A stretch of 64,000 nt of DNA from Halioglobus sp. (GCA_028825045.1 JAPKAY010000012.1:23755-87754); one strand, 5' to 3'; positions 1 to 10,165 are shown, numbered from the stretch's first letter. Program-made: numbers and translations. The notes: generated by a model not told the origin, from the sequence alone.

Positions 1-94
1 CTCTCTTTCACCGCTTTCAGACTCTAGTTGTACCTCTAAAGTTCAACCTTTTTGAAGTGTTTTTCGCCTTCACTATGATCGGCTACCACCGCTA

Positions 95-1495
95 ATGAAG
101 CACGCTGTCTTTACCCAGGGGTCCACTATGCGCCACGTGGTGGTCATGACCAGCGCTGGCGCAGTGGGTTTGTTGTCAATGTTCGGTGTCGATCTGGTCG
201 ACATGTATTTCCTCACACTACTGGGCGAACAGGAGCTTGCTGCTGCGGTCGGCTATGCCGGCACTCTGGTTTTCTTCCTGGTGTCCGTCAGCATCGGGTT
301 ATTGATAGCGCTGGGGGCTTTGGTGGCGCGCTCAGTGGGCGCCAGCCAGTGGGATGTTGCCCGACGCTACTGTTCCAGCGCGCTGATATTTAACGGGCTA
401 GTTGCTACATTCATCAGTGCGGTTGCATGGTTCAATCTGCGCGCCCTGCTGGAGATATTGGGAGCATCGGGGCAGACCCTGGAGTATGCGCATAGCTACG
501 CGAGTATTGTGCTGCCTAATATGCCGATTCTGGTCCTGGGAATGAGTATGGCCGCGGGTGTTCGTGCCGTCGGCGACGCGCGTCGCTCCATGTGGGTAAC
601 GGTGCTCGGTTCACTGGTCAATGCGGGGTTGGATCCGTTATTTATTTTCACCTTTAACTGGGGGTTGGAAGGGGCAGCGCTGGCGTCGGTGGTTGCACGA
701 ACGGTGATGATGTTCCTCGCGTGGCATGTTTTGTCTGTGGTGCACAAGCTGCCTTGCAAGGTGTCGCGCCAAGAGTTTTTGTCGGATATAAAACCGATTC
801 TTACTATTGCGATTCCGGCGGTGCTGACTAATTTGGCGGTGCCGATCAGCGGCGGCTTTGTGCTGCGCACAATGTCACAGTTTGGTGATGGCGCTGTGGC
901 AGGTGCGGCGATTATGGGGCGTATCACGCCGGTGGCGTTCGCGGCTGTTTTTGCACTTTCTGGCGCAGTCGGCCCTATTGTGGGGCAGAATGCCGGCGCG
1001 GCACTCTATCCGCGGGTGCGTTCGACACTTACCAATGCGATCGTGTTTAACGTGCTGTATGTCGCCTTGGTTTGTATGATTCTTGCACTGTGCGCAAAGA
1101 GTATCGTAAGCGTCTTTTCGGCCAGCGCTGAGGCGGCTGAGCTGATTTTGTTCTACACCTATTTTCTGGCGGGTTCGTTCGCCTTCAATGGCATGTTATT
1201 CGTTGCCAATGCCAGCTTTAATAATTTGTACCACCCCCACTGGGCGACTGGCTTCAATTTTGCCAGGGCGTTACTGGGAACCATTCCCGCCGTTTATTAC
1301 GGTGCAAAATGGTACGGTCCTCGGGGTGTACTGGCGGGAGAGGCGCTGGGTGCGGTGGTGTTTGGTGTGTTGGCGCTGGGGGGGCTTGTTGTTTTGGTCA
1401 GGCGCCTTGAGCGACAACTCCCGCCCAGCACTGATAGCCCGTTGTCAGATGCAGCGGTCGCCGGCGTGGTGGAAAATCGAGGACCACCACTTTAG
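95..1495 (+). CDS. MATE family multidrug/cation efflux transporter
   Basis: A 466-residue inner-membrane protein with about twelve hydrophobic segments, matching the length and layout of the MATE (NorM/DinF-like) family, which exports cationic drugs or metabolites in exchange for Na+ or H+. The N-terminus (FTQGSTMRHVVVMT followed by LLSMFGVDLVDMYFL) has the usual family opening and supports the ATG at 95. A second ATG at 128 has a slightly better purine-rich upstream stretch (AGGGG), so the true start could be there. The C-terminal ~35 residues are hydrophilic. It stands alone and converges with the glutamine synthetase gene. Family assignment is firm; the substrate cannot be read from sequence. 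Confidence 0.93.
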   Translation: MKHAVFTQGSTMRHVVVMTSAGAVGLLSMFGVDLVDMYFLTLLGEQELAAAVGYAGTLVFFLVSVSIGLLIALGALVARSVGASQWDVARRYCSSALIFNGLVATFISAVAWFNLRALLEILGASGQTLEYAHSYASIVLPNMPILVLGMSMAAGVRAVGDARRSMWVTVLGSLVNAGLDPLFIFTFNWGLEGAALASVVARTVMMFLAWHVLSVVHKLPCKVSRQEFLSDIKPILTIAIPAVLTNLAVPISGGFVLRTMSQFGDGAVAGAAIMGRITPVAFAAVFALSGAVGPIVGQNAGAALYPRVRSTLTNAIVFNVLYVALVCMILALCAKSIVSVFSASAEAAELILFYTYFLAGSFAFNGMLFVANASFNNLYHPHWATGFNFARALLGTIPAVYYGAKWYGPRGVLAGEALGAVVFGVLALGGLVVLVRRLERQLPPSTDSPLSDAAVAGVVENRGPPL

Positions 1496-1524
1496 GCTGC
1501 AAGAGCCCGCCGGGGTAGGAGGCG

Positions 1525-2868
1525 CTACAGCTTTTCGAGGAAAGATTGGTACTCAAGCAGGGAGATACGTTTGCGAAACTCATCGAGTTCCTGGTGTTTG
1601 GTGAGTGTGTAGATGCGCTGTAATTCTTCCCCCAAACTGTTGCGAATAAAATCGGATTCGCTGAACAGACGCACAGCATCAGGCATGTATTGAGGAAGTT
1701 TCGCTTCTTCCTGAGAGTACCCATCTCCCGTTATCGGGTTGCCAGGAGACAAGTTTTGTTCGATTCCATCGAGCATGGCAGCGAGTACTGTCGCAAATAG
1801 AAGATAGGGGTTTGCATCGGCACCTGGAACCCGGTGCTCCAGTCTTCGGGCAGTGTGGCTTCCGGCGGGTATGCGCACGGCTACGGTGCGGTTCTCGTAG
1901 CCCCAACTGGGAAAGGTGGGGGCGTGACAGCCGGACTGGAAGCGACGATAGCTATTGAAACTGGGAGCGAGAATAGCGATGGAATCGGCCATATTGAGCA
2001 GGCAACCGCCAATAGCGTTGTGTAACAAGGGTGAGCCCTTTTCTGTGCCATCGTCGAATATATTGGCGCCACTTTCGTCCAGCACACTGCAGTGAACATG
2101 CATGCCGTTGCCCGCTTCGTTTTCAAACGGTTTGGGCATAAAGCTGGCAATTAATTCATGCTTGGCAGCAACGCCTTTAATCAAGCGTTTCATCATCAGG
2201 ATTTGTTTTGCTGCCAACACCGGATTGTCAACATGTTGCATGTTGATTTCGTACTGGGACGCGGCAGATTCTTTTACCACGCCGTCAAAAGGAAGATCCT
2301 GCACCTCACAGGCTAGCCGTAAGTCTTCCATCATGCTCTGGTGGTGATTCAACACATCCACCCCGTAGGTGTTACCGCCGACGGGTGAGCCACCAACAGG
2401 TGAGGGGCAGGTGTGGAGGGGGACAGTATCGTCCCAGCGGACCAGGCTGAATTCGAGTTCGGCAGCGACAACCGGGCGCCAGCCCGCCTCCTGATAGCGG
2501 CTTAGCACCTTTTTGAGTACGTGACGCGGGTCGCCCATATAGGCGCTACCATCGGCATCGAACATGGAGAGCATGACCTGTCCATGTTGACCGCCGGCAG
2601 CCCAAGGGGTTGGCAGGAGGGATCCTTCCACAGGGCGACAAATACCATCGGCGTCACCGGAGGCGAAGACGAGCTGTTCCACGTCCCTGCCCCAAATATC
2701 CAGGCTAAGTGCCGTTTTGGGAAGCTTTAACTCGCCGTCGAAAATCTTCGCCAGTTTGTGGCGGGGGACCCATTTTCCGCGCATCACTCCGTTGCAGTCT
2801 GGGAGCAGCGCTTCAATAGTGGTGATCTCGGGATGAGCCCGCAGGAACCAATCGGCCTCAAGTGACAT
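1525..2868 (-). CDS. Glutamine synthetase family protein, PuuA-type gamma-glutamylpolyamine synthetase
   Basis: A 447-residue cytosolic ATP-dependent ligase of the glutamine synthetase fold. The beta-grasp motif DCNGVMRGKWVP (about 24-35), the metal/glutamate-site motif NGMHVHC (254-260) and the nucleotide/phosphate segment YENRTVAVRIPAG are present. It is closer to gamma-glutamylputrescine synthetases (PuuA) than to housekeeping GlnA: it is shorter, starts directly with the beta-grasp domain and lacks an obvious adenylylation-site loop. PuuA-type enzymes join glutamate to putrescine or other amines for catabolism. A LuxR-type regulator lies 158 nt upstream on the same strand, which fits a regulated amine-use function. 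A repeated GGSPVGG-like stretch near 159-165 is unusual. Family certain; amine substrate is inference. Confidence 0.85.
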   Translation of the reverse strand: MSLEADWFLRAHPEITTIEALLPDCNGVMRGKWVPRHKLAKIFDGELKLPKTALSLDIWGRDVEQLVFASGDADGICRPVEGSLLPTPWAAGGQHGQVMLSMFDADGSAYMGDPRHVLKKVLSRYQEAGWRPVVAAELEFSLVRWDDTVPLHTCPSPVGGSPVGGNTYGVDVLNHHQSMMEDLRLACEVQDLPFDGVVKESAASQYEINMQHVDNPVLAAKQILMMKRLIKGVAAKHELIASFMPKPFENEAGNGMHVHCSVLDESGANIFDDGTEKGSPLLHNAIGGCLLNMADSIAILAPSFNSYRRFQSGCHAPTFPSWGYENRTVAVRIPAGSHTARRLEHRVPGADANPYLLFATVLAAMLDGIEQNLSPGNPITGDGYSQEEAKLPQYMPDAVRLFSESDFIRNSLGEELQRIYTLTKHQELDEFRKRISLLEYQSFLEKL

Positions 2869-2910
2869 GCGTACACCGTAAAATGATCGGTAATGACATA
2901 CTATCCATGG

Positions 2911-2961
2911 TTAAACCCCGCCACTCAATACCCTAGTTGGGGCAGGTTGGAGCGGGGTTAA
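2911..2961. other. Imperfect inverted repeat upstream of the glutamine synthetase gene
   Basis: ACCCCGC (2915-2921) is complementary to GCGGGGT (2952-2958), and the pairing extends into TTAA on both sides with one unpaired A. It lies between the LuxR gene and the glutamine synthetase gene, 45-90 nt before the latter's start, with a ~30-nt loop and no T-run. It could be an operator or a leader hairpin. Confidence 0.3.
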
Positions 2962-3026
2962 ATACTGCAGGCAAAAAAAATGGGCGTAACGCTGCCGGTG
3001 CTGCTGATAAAGCGGAGCTTGGTGGG

Positions 3027-3884
3027 TCAGGTTACCGATCCGCGTGGCGACATGTAAATACTGAGCGGGTCTGCACCAGCGGCCTGTCCCATGCAGGACA
3101 TGGCGTTGAGGAAGAGAGAAAAAAGATCGGTTTGGGAGCAGACATCAAGCTTGCGATAGATGCTTTTACGGTGGCGGCGAACAGTCTCAACGGCGATTCC
3201 GAGGCGTTCAGCGGACACACCCGTGCCGTAGCCACGTAACATGAGTTCGAGGACGTCTTTTTCTCGCGGGGACAACAGTGATTCGCCAAAGGTGCGAAAA
3301 GCCAGGTCGATCTGGTGGTCGATACCCGGCTGGATTAGATTGGTTGCGGCAAAGTCGTTGTGCTCTGTGTGGCTTTTGAGCAACTCAGAAATGGGCTCTG
3401 CTAGCAGGTAGAGGGATTCGTATTCCTCATCGGAGAACGGACCGTGATCGCCCACCCGCATCATACTCAGATTGATGACATTGCCGGCATGTAATTTGGA
3501 AAGGTATACCACTTCGTCAGAGCTGCCGGTTCTGGAGTAGTAATCACGATAGTAGTCGGAGTCCTTTAATTTCCCCATGGCCACCCGTGAGAGGCGATAG
3601 ATCTTGGATCGGGGCTGCTGCATGGAGGTTTGGTAAAACGGGTCCTCGCGATAGGGGCCTTCCAGATACTCGTCTATTTGGCTGGTAAGTGCGTGCTTTG
3701 GAATCGCGTGATACAAAACTCTCGGCGGTAGGTCTTTGTGGTAAAGCCAGACCTGAGGGTAATCGACTTTCACCTGACCATTGACGGCCTCAATCAGAGC
3801 CGGGAAAAATTGCTCAGTGCCCAGGGCGGCGATTGCCCTGGAAATGTCGCGATTCCACTTACTCAGTTGCGATATATCTGTCAT
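3027..3884 (-). CDS. LuxR-family helix-turn-helix transcriptional regulator
   Basis: A 285-residue protein with a C-terminal LuxR/GerE DNA-binding domain (about 200-262): LLSPREKDVLELMLRGYG, then VSAERLGIAVETVRRH and RKSIYRKLDV, which are hallmark residues of the class. The N-terminal ~190 residues look like a GAF/PAS-like sensor fold; no acyl-homoserine-lactone-binding signature was recognised. This N-terminal type often accompanies amine or amino-acid catabolic genes. It is on the same strand as, and directly upstream of, the PuuA-type synthetase, so control of that gene is a reasonable inference. The start MTDISQLSKWNRD is the first ATG of the frame. Confidence 0.88.
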   Translation of the reverse strand: MTDISQLSKWNRDISRAIAALGTEQFFPALIEAVNGQVKVDYPQVWLYHKDLPPRVLYHAIPKHALTSQIDEYLEGPYREDPFYQTSMQQPRSKIYRLSRVAMGKLKDSDYYRDYYSRTGSSDEVVYLSKLHAGNVINLSMMRVGDHGPFSDEEYESLYLLAEPISELLKSHTEHNDFAATNLIQPGIDHQIDLAFRTFGESLLSPREKDVLELMLRGYGTGVSAERLGIAVETVRRHRKSIYRKLDVCSQTDLFSLFLNAMSCMGQAAGADPLSIYMSPRGSVT

Positions 3885-4147
3885 TGGACCTTAAGCTGTT
3901 TGATTGCCAGCATTTTTTATACATAGTGATCAGCCTGCCAGACGTTGTCAAACCTATGGGACGGCTTATTGCAGGAGTCAGTTAGCGCATGGCAAGGTGC
4001 AAATGGGGGCTTCCCTGTGGCAACTCGTCCAACGCGGCTAAAAAGTTACCACTATTCCACATGATGATGCCACTGTGGCATTAGCCGCTTCGCCTTGATG
4101 GCGAGGAAGCGTTATACTTTACGGCCCCATCGAAGGAACTTTAGATC

Positions 4148-5194
4148 TTGCCAAAACAGCCGGTTGGTTCAGCGCTGTACAATGAGTCGGTGCCTATGGA
4201 GTTCACGCGGGCGCTGTTGGTGCAGGCACGGACCTATAACTGCGATGTACAGGCCATTCTTCGTGCCGCCCGGTTTCCTTTTGATCCCTTGAACCAAGAC
4301 ATGCAGACGGCCTTCGTTTCTCGCGAACAATATTCGCGCCTGTGCCTGGAGTTAATCCGGGACCTGGGCGATGAGTCCGGCGGCGTGATGCCGGATGTGA
4401 GGACGCCAGTGGGTACGACTCGTTTGATTGCGCTGAGTATGATCAACAGTTCTACCCTGGCTGCGGCTATGCGCCGTGCGATCGAGTTTAATGAGGTCTG
4501 CAGGGTCCGCCAGGGCGCGAAAGTCGTCAATCAATTGCTGGTTGATCGAGAAGACAAGGAGGCTATGCTGACCTACCTCTGCGAAGATGACTCCGGACAG
4601 GTACAGCACAGTGTTTTATGTAATTTGGCTATGTGGATGCGCTTTGGTGGCTGGCTGATCGGACAGCATATCGATATTACCAGCGCTACCTGCGCCGGGC
4701 CAAAGCCAAAATTCATGAACGGTATCCGGCATTTCTTCCCCTGCCCGGTGGAGTATGACCAGTCGGTTAATTCTGTGACTTTCAGCGCCCGTCATCTGGA
4801 TGCTGAACTGATTCGAAACGAGGAAGGCCTTTCGGAGTTTCTGAAGCTGGCGCCCTACTACATGGTCATTGAGCCTCTTTCCAGCACCCAGAGCATTACC
4901 CACCGCATACGGGAAATTCTGGGTGATGATTTTCGACAGGAGATGCCTAGCTTTGAGGAGTTAACCTCACTTTTAAACATGTCGGCACGCACTTTGCGGC
5001 GGCGTTTAGAGAAGGAAGGCACGTCCTACCAGCGCATCAAGGACAACGCCCGGCGTGATCTGGCGATTTCGATGTTGAGTCGGGACGGTTTGACGGTAAG
5101 CGAGGTGGCCGAGCAAGTGGGTTTTTCCGACCCCAGTGCATTTCATCGTTCTTTCAAGAAGTGGACTGGGCAGTCGCCGGGTTCATATCGTTAG
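4148..5194 (+). CDS. AraC-family transcriptional regulator (OruR/ArgR-like domain layout)
   Basis: A 348-residue protein with the N-terminal ligand/dimerisation domain typical of OruR-like AraC regulators (arabinose_bd type, about 35-220) and a C-terminal double helix-turn-helix (last ~85 residues: LLNMSARTLRRRLEKEG, then VSEVAEQVGFSDPSAFHRSF and KKWTGQSPGSYR). The frame opens with TTG at 4148, preceded by AAGGA at 4133-4137. An in-frame ATG at 4196 (MEFTRALLVQA) has no clear ribosome site but is a credible alternative. A GC-rich hairpin with a T-run follows the stop. Target genes are unknown; the flanking genes give no strong hint. Confidence 0.9.
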   Translation: MPKQPVGSALYNESVPMEFTRALLVQARTYNCDVQAILRAARFPFDPLNQDMQTAFVSREQYSRLCLELIRDLGDESGGVMPDVRTPVGTTRLIALSMINSSTLAAAMRRAIEFNEVCRVRQGAKVVNQLLVDREDKEAMLTYLCEDDSGQVQHSVLCNLAMWMRFGGWLIGQHIDITSATCAGPKPKFMNGIRHFFPCPVEYDQSVNSVTFSARHLDAELIRNEEGLSEFLKLAPYYMVIEPLSSTQSITHRIREILGDDFRQEMPSFEELTSLLNMSARTLRRRLEKEGTSYQRIKDNARRDLAISMLSRDGLTVSEVAEQVGFSDPSAFHRSFKKWTGQSPGSYR

Positions 5195-5230
5195 CTGGTT
5201 ACTGTGTATTGATCGATCTGCGCTAGCCGA

Positions 5231-5251
5231 GCGGCCAATGGCCGCGCTTTT
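5231..5251 (+). terminator. Rho-independent terminator after the AraC gene
   Basis: GCGGCC (5231-5236), loop AAT and GGCCGC (5240-5245) form a perfect 6-bp GC stem followed by GCTTTT. It sits 36 nt after the AraC stop codon and between two convergent genes. Confidence 0.55.
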
Positions 5252-5303
5252 GCACGTCCCGGCTGGGGTATATATCCTCTAAAGGTGGAGATGGGACATA
5301 AGT

Positions 5304-7019
5304 CTAATCCGTGTGTAATTGCGCCAGCAAAAACTCTAAAATGTCCTCCTTTGCAACAAGCTCCGATTCTTCCCCGCGCCGACTCTTATACTCAACATTG
5401 CCGTCAGCCAGAGCGCGATCTCCAATAACCACGCGATGCGGAATGCCAATCAGCTCCATATCAGCAAATTTCACGCCCGGCCTTTCATTGCGATCATCCA
5501 GCAGTACATCGATACCCGCCGTCCGTAATCGCTCATAAAGGTCCTCGGCGCAACTCGCTACCTCCGCAGACTTTTGCATATTCAGCGGCACAATCGCCAG
5601 CTGAAAAGGTGCCATTGCCTCCGGCCAGAGAATGCCTTTGTCGTCGTGGTTTTGCTCAATAGCGGCGGCCACAATGCGGCTTACGCCAATGCCATAGCAG
5701 CCCATGGTTACCGCGACGCTTTTGCCGTTTTCATTGAGTACTTGAGCGTTCATCGCCTCGCTGTATTTAGTGCCCAGCTGAAAAATATGCCCTACCTCGA
5801 TGCCGCGTTTGATTTGCAACTGACCTTTGCCGTCAGGGCTAGGGTCGCCGGCTATCGCGTTGCGTAGGTCTGCGATCTCTCCCGCCGGACAATCTCGCTC
5901 CCAATTCACGCCGGTGAGGTGCACGTCATCGTCATTGGCGCCGCAGGTAAAGTCGGCCAATGCTGCAGCGCTGCGATCGACTAGGAGGGGTAGTTTCAGA
6001 CCAACCGGACCCAACGAGCCAAATCCGGCGCCACAGGCAGCACGCACTTTGTCCTCATCCGCCATTTGAAGCGGCGCGGCAACACCGGGAAGCTTCTGTG
6101 CCTTCAACGCGTTCAGCTGGTGATCTCCGCGTAGAATGAGAGCGACCAACTCACCCTCTTCCTCGCCTTCGACCACTAACGTTTTTACGCTGGTTGCAGC
6201 ATCAACTGACAGGAAGCTGGCCAGTGCCTCTATGGTTTTAATCCCGGGCGTGGATACTTTCTCCAGATCGGCACCAGGTGCTGCTCGCCCTCCCGGGGGT
6301 GCGAGTGCTTCGGCCATCTCGACGTTCGCCGCATAGTCGCTTCCGTCGCTGAACGCGATCGTATCCTCGCCTGAACTTGCCAGTACATGGAACTCGTGGG
6401 AAGCGCTGCCGCCGATACTGCCTGTATCTGCAATCACGGGCCGAAATTCGAGGCCCAGGCGCGTGAAAATGTTCGTATAGGCACTAAACATGGTCTGATA
6501 GGTCTGTTCCAGCGAGGCCTGGTCCAGGTGGAAGGAGTAGGCGTCCTTCATCAAAAACTCGCGAGAACGCATGATGCCGAACCGGGGTCGGATCTCATCC
6601 CGCACTTTGGTCTGTATCTGGTAGAGATTAAGCGGGAGTTGCTTATAACTTTTAATCTCATCCCGCACCAGGCTGGTTATGACTTCTTCGTGTGTGGGGC
6701 CCAGGCAAAAGTCCCGTTGGTGGCGGTCTTGAATGCGCAGTAATTCGGGGCCGTACTGCTCCCAGCGTCCGGATTCATGCCATAACTCCGCCGGTTGCAC
6801 TATCGGCATGCTCACTTCCTGGGCGCCGGATTCATTCATCTCCTGGCGCACAACGGCCTCCACCTTCCGCAGTACGCGCAGGCCAAGGGGCAGCCAGGTA
6901 TACAGCCCTGCTGCCAGCTTGCGTATCAGGCCTGCACGGAGCATTAATTGATGGCTGATAACCTCGGCATCGGCAGGTGTTTCTTTTTGTGTAGCGATCA
7001 GGAATCGACTGGTGCGCAT
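5304..7019 (-). CDS. proS: Prolyl-tRNA synthetase, bacterial type with editing domain
   Basis: A 571-residue class II aminoacyl-tRNA synthetase that charges tRNA-Pro in the cytosol. It starts [15 protein letters not shown], the standard bacterial ProS opening. Class II motifs are visible ([37 protein letters not shown]). The ~170-residue insertion between motifs 2 and 3 (about 225-400, including the [16 protein letters not shown] segment) is the trans-editing INS domain that clears Ala-tRNA-Pro. Length equals the usual bacterial form. It is divergent from the HU-like gene, with a 340-nt spacer. Confidence 0.98.
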   Translation of the reverse strand: MRTSRFLIATQKETPADAEVISHQLMLRAGLIRKLAAGLYTWLPLGLRVLRKVEAVVRQEMNESGAQEVSMPIVQPAELWHESGRWEQYGPELLRIQDRHQRDFCLGPTHEEVITSLVRDEIKSYKQLPLNLYQIQTKVRDEIRPRFGIMRSREFLMKDAYSFHLDQASLEQTYQTMFSAYTNIFTRLGLEFRPVIADTGSIGGSASHEFHVLASSGEDTIAFSDGSDYAANVEMAEALAPPGGRAAPGADLEKVSTPGIKTIEALASFLSVDAATSVKTLVVEGEEEGELVALILRGDHQLNALKAQKLPGVAAPLQMADEDKVRAACGAGFGSLGPVGLKLPLLVDRSAAALADFTCGANDDDVHLTGVNWERDCPAGEIADLRNAIAGDPSPDGKGQLQIKRGIEVGHIFQLGTKYSEAMNAQVLNENGKSVAVTMGCYGIGVSRIVAAAIEQNHDDKGILWPEAMAPFQLAIVPLNMQKSAEVASCAEDLYERLRTAGIDVLLDDRNERPGVKFADMELIGIPHRVVIGDRALADGNVEYKSRRGEESELVAKEDILEFLLAQLHTD

Positions 7020-7360
7020 GAATGTTTCCGATTAATGGGTTTGGAAAAGGGCGCCTAGTTTACGTCTGAATACTCAGAGCGTACAGAGTCGTTTTGGAAC
7101 GAGTATTGCAATCTTAAAGACGCTTTAACATTTGGGAAAAGACCTAACGTTGCCATTGCGCTTTTGTTGCGCATGCCAATCTGAGACTAAAAATACAGGG
7201 TTTTTATGCGTCGATCGAAGAAAACACTTGTATTGTAGCGTTTCATGATTTATATATAATTTTGCAACTTGTATCATCGCTTATTTCGAGATTTCGGAAA
7301 GAGCTTAGTGCAAGTTAGCAGGGGTTTTAATTTTAAACATTAGGAAGGGTTGAAAATAAT
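7020..7360. other. 340-nt divergent intergenic region between proS and the HU-like gene
   Basis: AT-rich spacer with no coding potential. It must hold the promoters of both divergent genes; the only clear core element seen is the TATAAT box annotated separately for the HU-like gene. Confidence 0.6.
7233..7260 (+). promoter_or_regulatory. Probable sigma-70 promoter of the HU-like gene
   Basis: A perfect -10 box TATAAT lies at 7255-7260 in a strongly AT-rich stretch. A weak -35 (TTGTAG, 7233-7238) stands 16 nt before it. This would give a ~95-nt untranslated leader before the ATG at 7361. Confidence 0.5.
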
Positions 7361-7783
7361 ATGGCGACTAAAAAAGCAGCTAAAAAGGCTCCAAAGAAAA
7401 AAGTGGCAAAGAAGGCACCTGCTCGTAAAAAAGCAGCTAAAAAGGCTCCAGCGAAGAAGGCAGGGCCGGCTATCAGGCAAAAACTAACCAAGAGTCAAAT
7501 AGTTACGCACCTGGCTGAAGATACTGGCCTTACCAAGAAAGAGATCAGTTCAGTGATGGATGCGTACGATGCATTGATAGAGCGCAGCATCAAGAAGCGT
7601 TCAGTGGGTGAGTTCACCGTGCCGGGCGTGATGAAAATCACCACGAAAAATAAGCCTGCTGTCAAAGCACGCAAGGGTATCAATCCATTTACTGGATTAG
7701 AGCAGATGTTCAAGGCGAAGCCAGCGAGTATTGCTGTGAAAATTCGTCCGCTGAAGAAGCTGAAGGAATTCGCTGCTTCCTAA
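7361..7783 (+). CDS. HU/IHF-family nucleoid protein with lysine/alanine-rich N-terminal tail
   Basis: A 140-residue DNA-binding protein. Residues 1-40 are a low-complexity Lys/Ala/Pro tail built of KKAAKKAP- and KKAPAKKA-type units, like histone H1 tails or AlgP. Residues 41-137 form an HU-type domain (KLTKSQIVTHLAEDTGLTKK, dimer helices, then VPGVMKITTKNKPA and NPFTGLEQMF in place of the usual HU arm). The gene also shows a direct repeat at DNA level: a ~24-nt segment encoding KKAAKKAP occurs near 7368 and again near 7427. It has its own promoter-like element and a strong terminator, so it is monocistronic. The role is inferred as chromosome compaction or regulation; it is not the canonical 90-residue HU. 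Confidence 0.88.
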   Translation: MATKKAAKKAPKKKVAKKAPARKKAAKKAPAKKAGPAIRQKLTKSQIVTHLAEDTGLTKKEISSVMDAYDALIERSIKKRSVGEFTVPGVMKITTKNKPAVKARKGINPFTGLEQMFKAKPASIAVKIRPLKKLKEFAAS

Positions 7784-7791
7784 GCGACGTC

Positions 7792-7830
7792 ACTGACCAG
7801 TTTGCGTGAGCAAGCTGGTCAGTAGTTTTT
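7792..7830 (+). terminator. Strong rho-independent terminator after the HU-like gene
   Basis: ACTGACCAG (7792-7800) pairs perfectly with CTGGTCAGT (7815-7823). The stem continues through a wobble pair and TTGC/GCAA to a GTGA tetraloop, and is followed by TAGTTTTT. It starts 9 nt after the stop codon. Confidence 0.9.
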
Positions 7831-7838
7831 CTCCTATA

Positions 7839-7868
7839 GCACCGTCTGGTGCGGGGCTTTTTTGCCCC
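7839..7868 (+). terminator. Second, tandem hairpin with T-run
   Basis: GCACC (7839-7843), loop GTCT and GGTGC (7848-7852) are followed by GGGGC and six T. The GGGGC/GCCCC arms flanking the T-run could form an overlapping hairpin. It looks like a back-up terminator. Confidence 0.5.
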
Positions 7869-7972
7869 TCTGTTTTGCTGCCGTCTGCGCTTGGCCTACA
7901 AGTCCGCATAGGGTAAAATTCGCGCCTCCATTTTTACTCCTTCTGCGTATTAACCACCGATGGGCCCAATCC

Positions 7973-8308
7973 ATGCCGATATATGAATACCAGTGCCAGT
8001 CCTGCCATGAGGGTATGGAGGCGCTGCAAAAGCTCAGCGATGCGCCACTGCTTGAATGTCCGAGTTGCGGTGAATCTGCACTTAAAAAGAAGGTATCTGC
8101 CGCAGCTTTCCGACTAAAGGGCGGCGGTTGGTACGAAACTGACTTTAAAACGGGCAATAAGAAGAACCTTGCCGGAGGCAGTGAAAGTGCTGGCTCGGGT
8201 GACAAACCAGCGTCTGGTGATTCAGGTGATAGCAAGCCCAGCGCAGGTAAGTCGAGTGAGAGCAAGTCCAGCGAGAGCAAATCTAGCGAGAGCAAGAAGA
8301 CAGGCTAA
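7973..8308 (+). CDS. FmdB-family zinc ribbon protein
   Basis: A 111-residue protein opening [20 protein letters not shown], the signature of the FmdB/CxxC_CxxC_SSSS family. Two CxxC knuckles (C8/C11 and C29/C32) would bind one zinc. The C-terminal ~45 residues are low-complexity Gly/Ser/Lys, including a SSESK tandem repeat. The frame is open further upstream, but the ATG at 7973 begins the conserved domain. It sits 50 nt before aspS, a frequent neighbour in gammaproteobacteria. The biochemical role of the family is unsettled (regulatory or translation-linked suggestions). Confidence 0.88.
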   Translation: MPIYEYQCQSCHEGMEALQKLSDAPLLECPSCGESALKKKVSAAAFRLKGGGWYETDFKTGNKKNLAGGSESAGSGDKPASGDSGDSKPSAGKSSESKSSESKSSESKKTG

Positions 8309-8358
8309 TACCAGGCCCCCGACGGGCTCGGCCATCCAATCCAGACGGAATACAGAAT

Positions 8359-10143
8359 ATGCGCAGTCACTATTGCGGCGCCCTCAGTACAGCAAATATT
8401 GACGAAGTGGTTACCCTGTGTGGTTGGGTTGACCGCCGTCGTGATCACGGTGGTGTCATTTTCCTGGATTTACGCGACCGACAGGGCATTGTGCAAGTCG
8501 TTTTTGACCCGGACACGGAAGAACATTTTCAGCGCGCCGACCGTGTGCGCAGTGAATATGTCCTCAAAGTGACTGGCCGTGTTCGCGCTCGTGGCGACGC
8601 GACGGTCAATCCAGCCATGGCGACCGGTGAAATTGAGGTGCTGGGCAAGGAACTGGAAATCCTCAATTCAGCCGAAACACCGCCCTTCCAGCTGGATGAC
8701 TACACTAATGTAGGCGAAGAAGTGCGCCTGCAATATCGCTATATGGATTTGCGTCGCCAGGAAATGCAGGACCGCCTGATCATGCGTTCAAAAATCACCA
8801 GTGAGGTGCGAACATTTTTGGATGATGAGGGCTTTCTGGATATTGAAACGCCGATTCTCACCCGCGCAACGCCGGAAGGCGCCCGCGACTATCTGGTGCC
8901 CAGCCGCACACACCCTGGTCAATTCTTTGCTTTGCCGCAGTCACCACAATTATTTAAGCAATTGTTAATGGTGTCGGGTTTTGATCGCTACTACCAGGTC
9001 GCGAAGTGCTTCCGTGATGAAGATCTGCGTGCCGATCGGCAGCCCGAGTTCACTCAAATCGACATAGAGACCGCTTTTCTCGACGAGCAGGAGATCATGG
9101 CGATCACTGAGCGCATGATTCGCGAGTTATTTAAGTCGGTACTGGAGGTGGATCTGCCCGAATTTCCGCACATCACTTACAAAGAGGCCATGGATCGCTA
9201 CGGTTCGGATAAACCTGACCTTCGTATTCCCCTTGAATTGGTCAGTGTTGACGACCTGATGCAACAGGTCGACTTCAAGGTGTTCCGTGGTCCGGCGGAA
9301 GACCCCGCCGGCAGAGTGGCAGCACTGAAAGTCACCGGTGGGGCATCAATCAGTCGCAAGGAAATTGATGGTTACACGAAGTACGTGTCCATCTACGGTG
9401 CGCGGGGTCTCGCCTGGATCAAGGTGAATGACGTTGCCGCCGGGGTGGAAGGGCTTCAGTCTCCTATATTGAAGTTTATGCCGGATGAGATCGTCGCGCA
9501 GATGATCGAGCGCCTGGGCGCTGCAGATGGTGACATCATTTTCTTTGGCGCGGATCGGGCCAAAGTGGTGAATGAGGCACTGGGTGCTTTGCGGATCAAG
9601 GTGGCTGAAGATCAGGGCATGATTGCCCCGGGTTGGTCGCCACTTTGGGTCGTCGATTTTCCCATGTTTGAAGAAGATGGGGAGGGCAGCTGGACACCCC
9701 TGCATCACCCCTTCACCGCGCCTTCATGCAACGCCGATGCACTGACCGCTAATCCGGGCGAGGCGCTATCTCGTGCCTACGACATGGTATTAAACGGCTG
9801 CGAGCTCGGTGGCGGCAGTATTCGTATCCATGAGCGCGCTATGCAGGAATCCGTTTTCCGTATTTTGAACATTGATGAGGCCGAGGCCGAAGAAAAGTTT
9901 GGCTTCCTGCTCAATGCCTTGCAGTACGGCGCGCCCCCGCACGGTGGCCTCGCCTTTGGCCTGGACAGGCTGGTTATGCTGATGACGGGTGCCCACTCTA
10001 TTCGCGATGTAATCGCCTTTCCCAAAACCCAGAGCGCCGCCTGCGTGATGACCAACGCGCCGGGCGATGTCAGTGATCAGCAGATGAAAGAGCTGAATAT
10101 CCGCCTGCGACAGAGCCGCACAGAGGGCGAAAAAGCCCAATAG
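8359..10143 (+). CDS. aspS: Aspartyl-tRNA synthetase
   Basis: A 594-residue class IIb aminoacyl-tRNA synthetase, the standard bacterial length. An N-terminal OB-fold anticodon-binding domain (about 1-105), class II motifs ([23 protein letters not shown]) and the C-terminal motif 3 ([13 protein letters not shown]) are present, with the bacterial GAD insertion between about 285 and 420. The start MRSHYCGAL matches the family. It is followed after 22 nt by yebC, a conserved pairing in proteobacteria. Confidence 0.98.
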   Translation: MRSHYCGALSTANIDEVVTLCGWVDRRRDHGGVIFLDLRDRQGIVQVVFDPDTEEHFQRADRVRSEYVLKVTGRVRARGDATVNPAMATGEIEVLGKELEILNSAETPPFQLDDYTNVGEEVRLQYRYMDLRRQEMQDRLIMRSKITSEVRTFLDDEGFLDIETPILTRATPEGARDYLVPSRTHPGQFFALPQSPQLFKQLLMVSGFDRYYQVAKCFRDEDLRADRQPEFTQIDIETAFLDEQEIMAITERMIRELFKSVLEVDLPEFPHITYKEAMDRYGSDKPDLRIPLELVSVDDLMQQVDFKVFRGPAEDPAGRVAALKVTGGASISRKEIDGYTKYVSIYGARGLAWIKVNDVAAGVEGLQSPILKFMPDEIVAQMIERLGAADGDIIFFGADRAKVVNEALGALRIKVAEDQGMIAPGWSPLWVVDFPMFEEDGEGSWTPLHHPFTAPSCNADALTANPGEALSRAYDMVLNGCELGGGSIRIHERAMQESVFRILNIDEAEAEEKFGFLLNALQYGAPPHGGLAFGLDRLVMLMTGAHSIRDVIAFPKTQSAACVMTNAPGDVSDQQMKELNIRLRQSRTEGEKAQ

Positions 10144-10165
10144 GGGCGCACAGGGAAACACCGGT

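Noticed and set aside
7020..7360. Small RNA or leader riboswitch upstream of the HU gene
   Set aside because: Only a promoter-like AT-rich stretch is visible; no conserved riboswitch blocks or stable hairpin were recognised.
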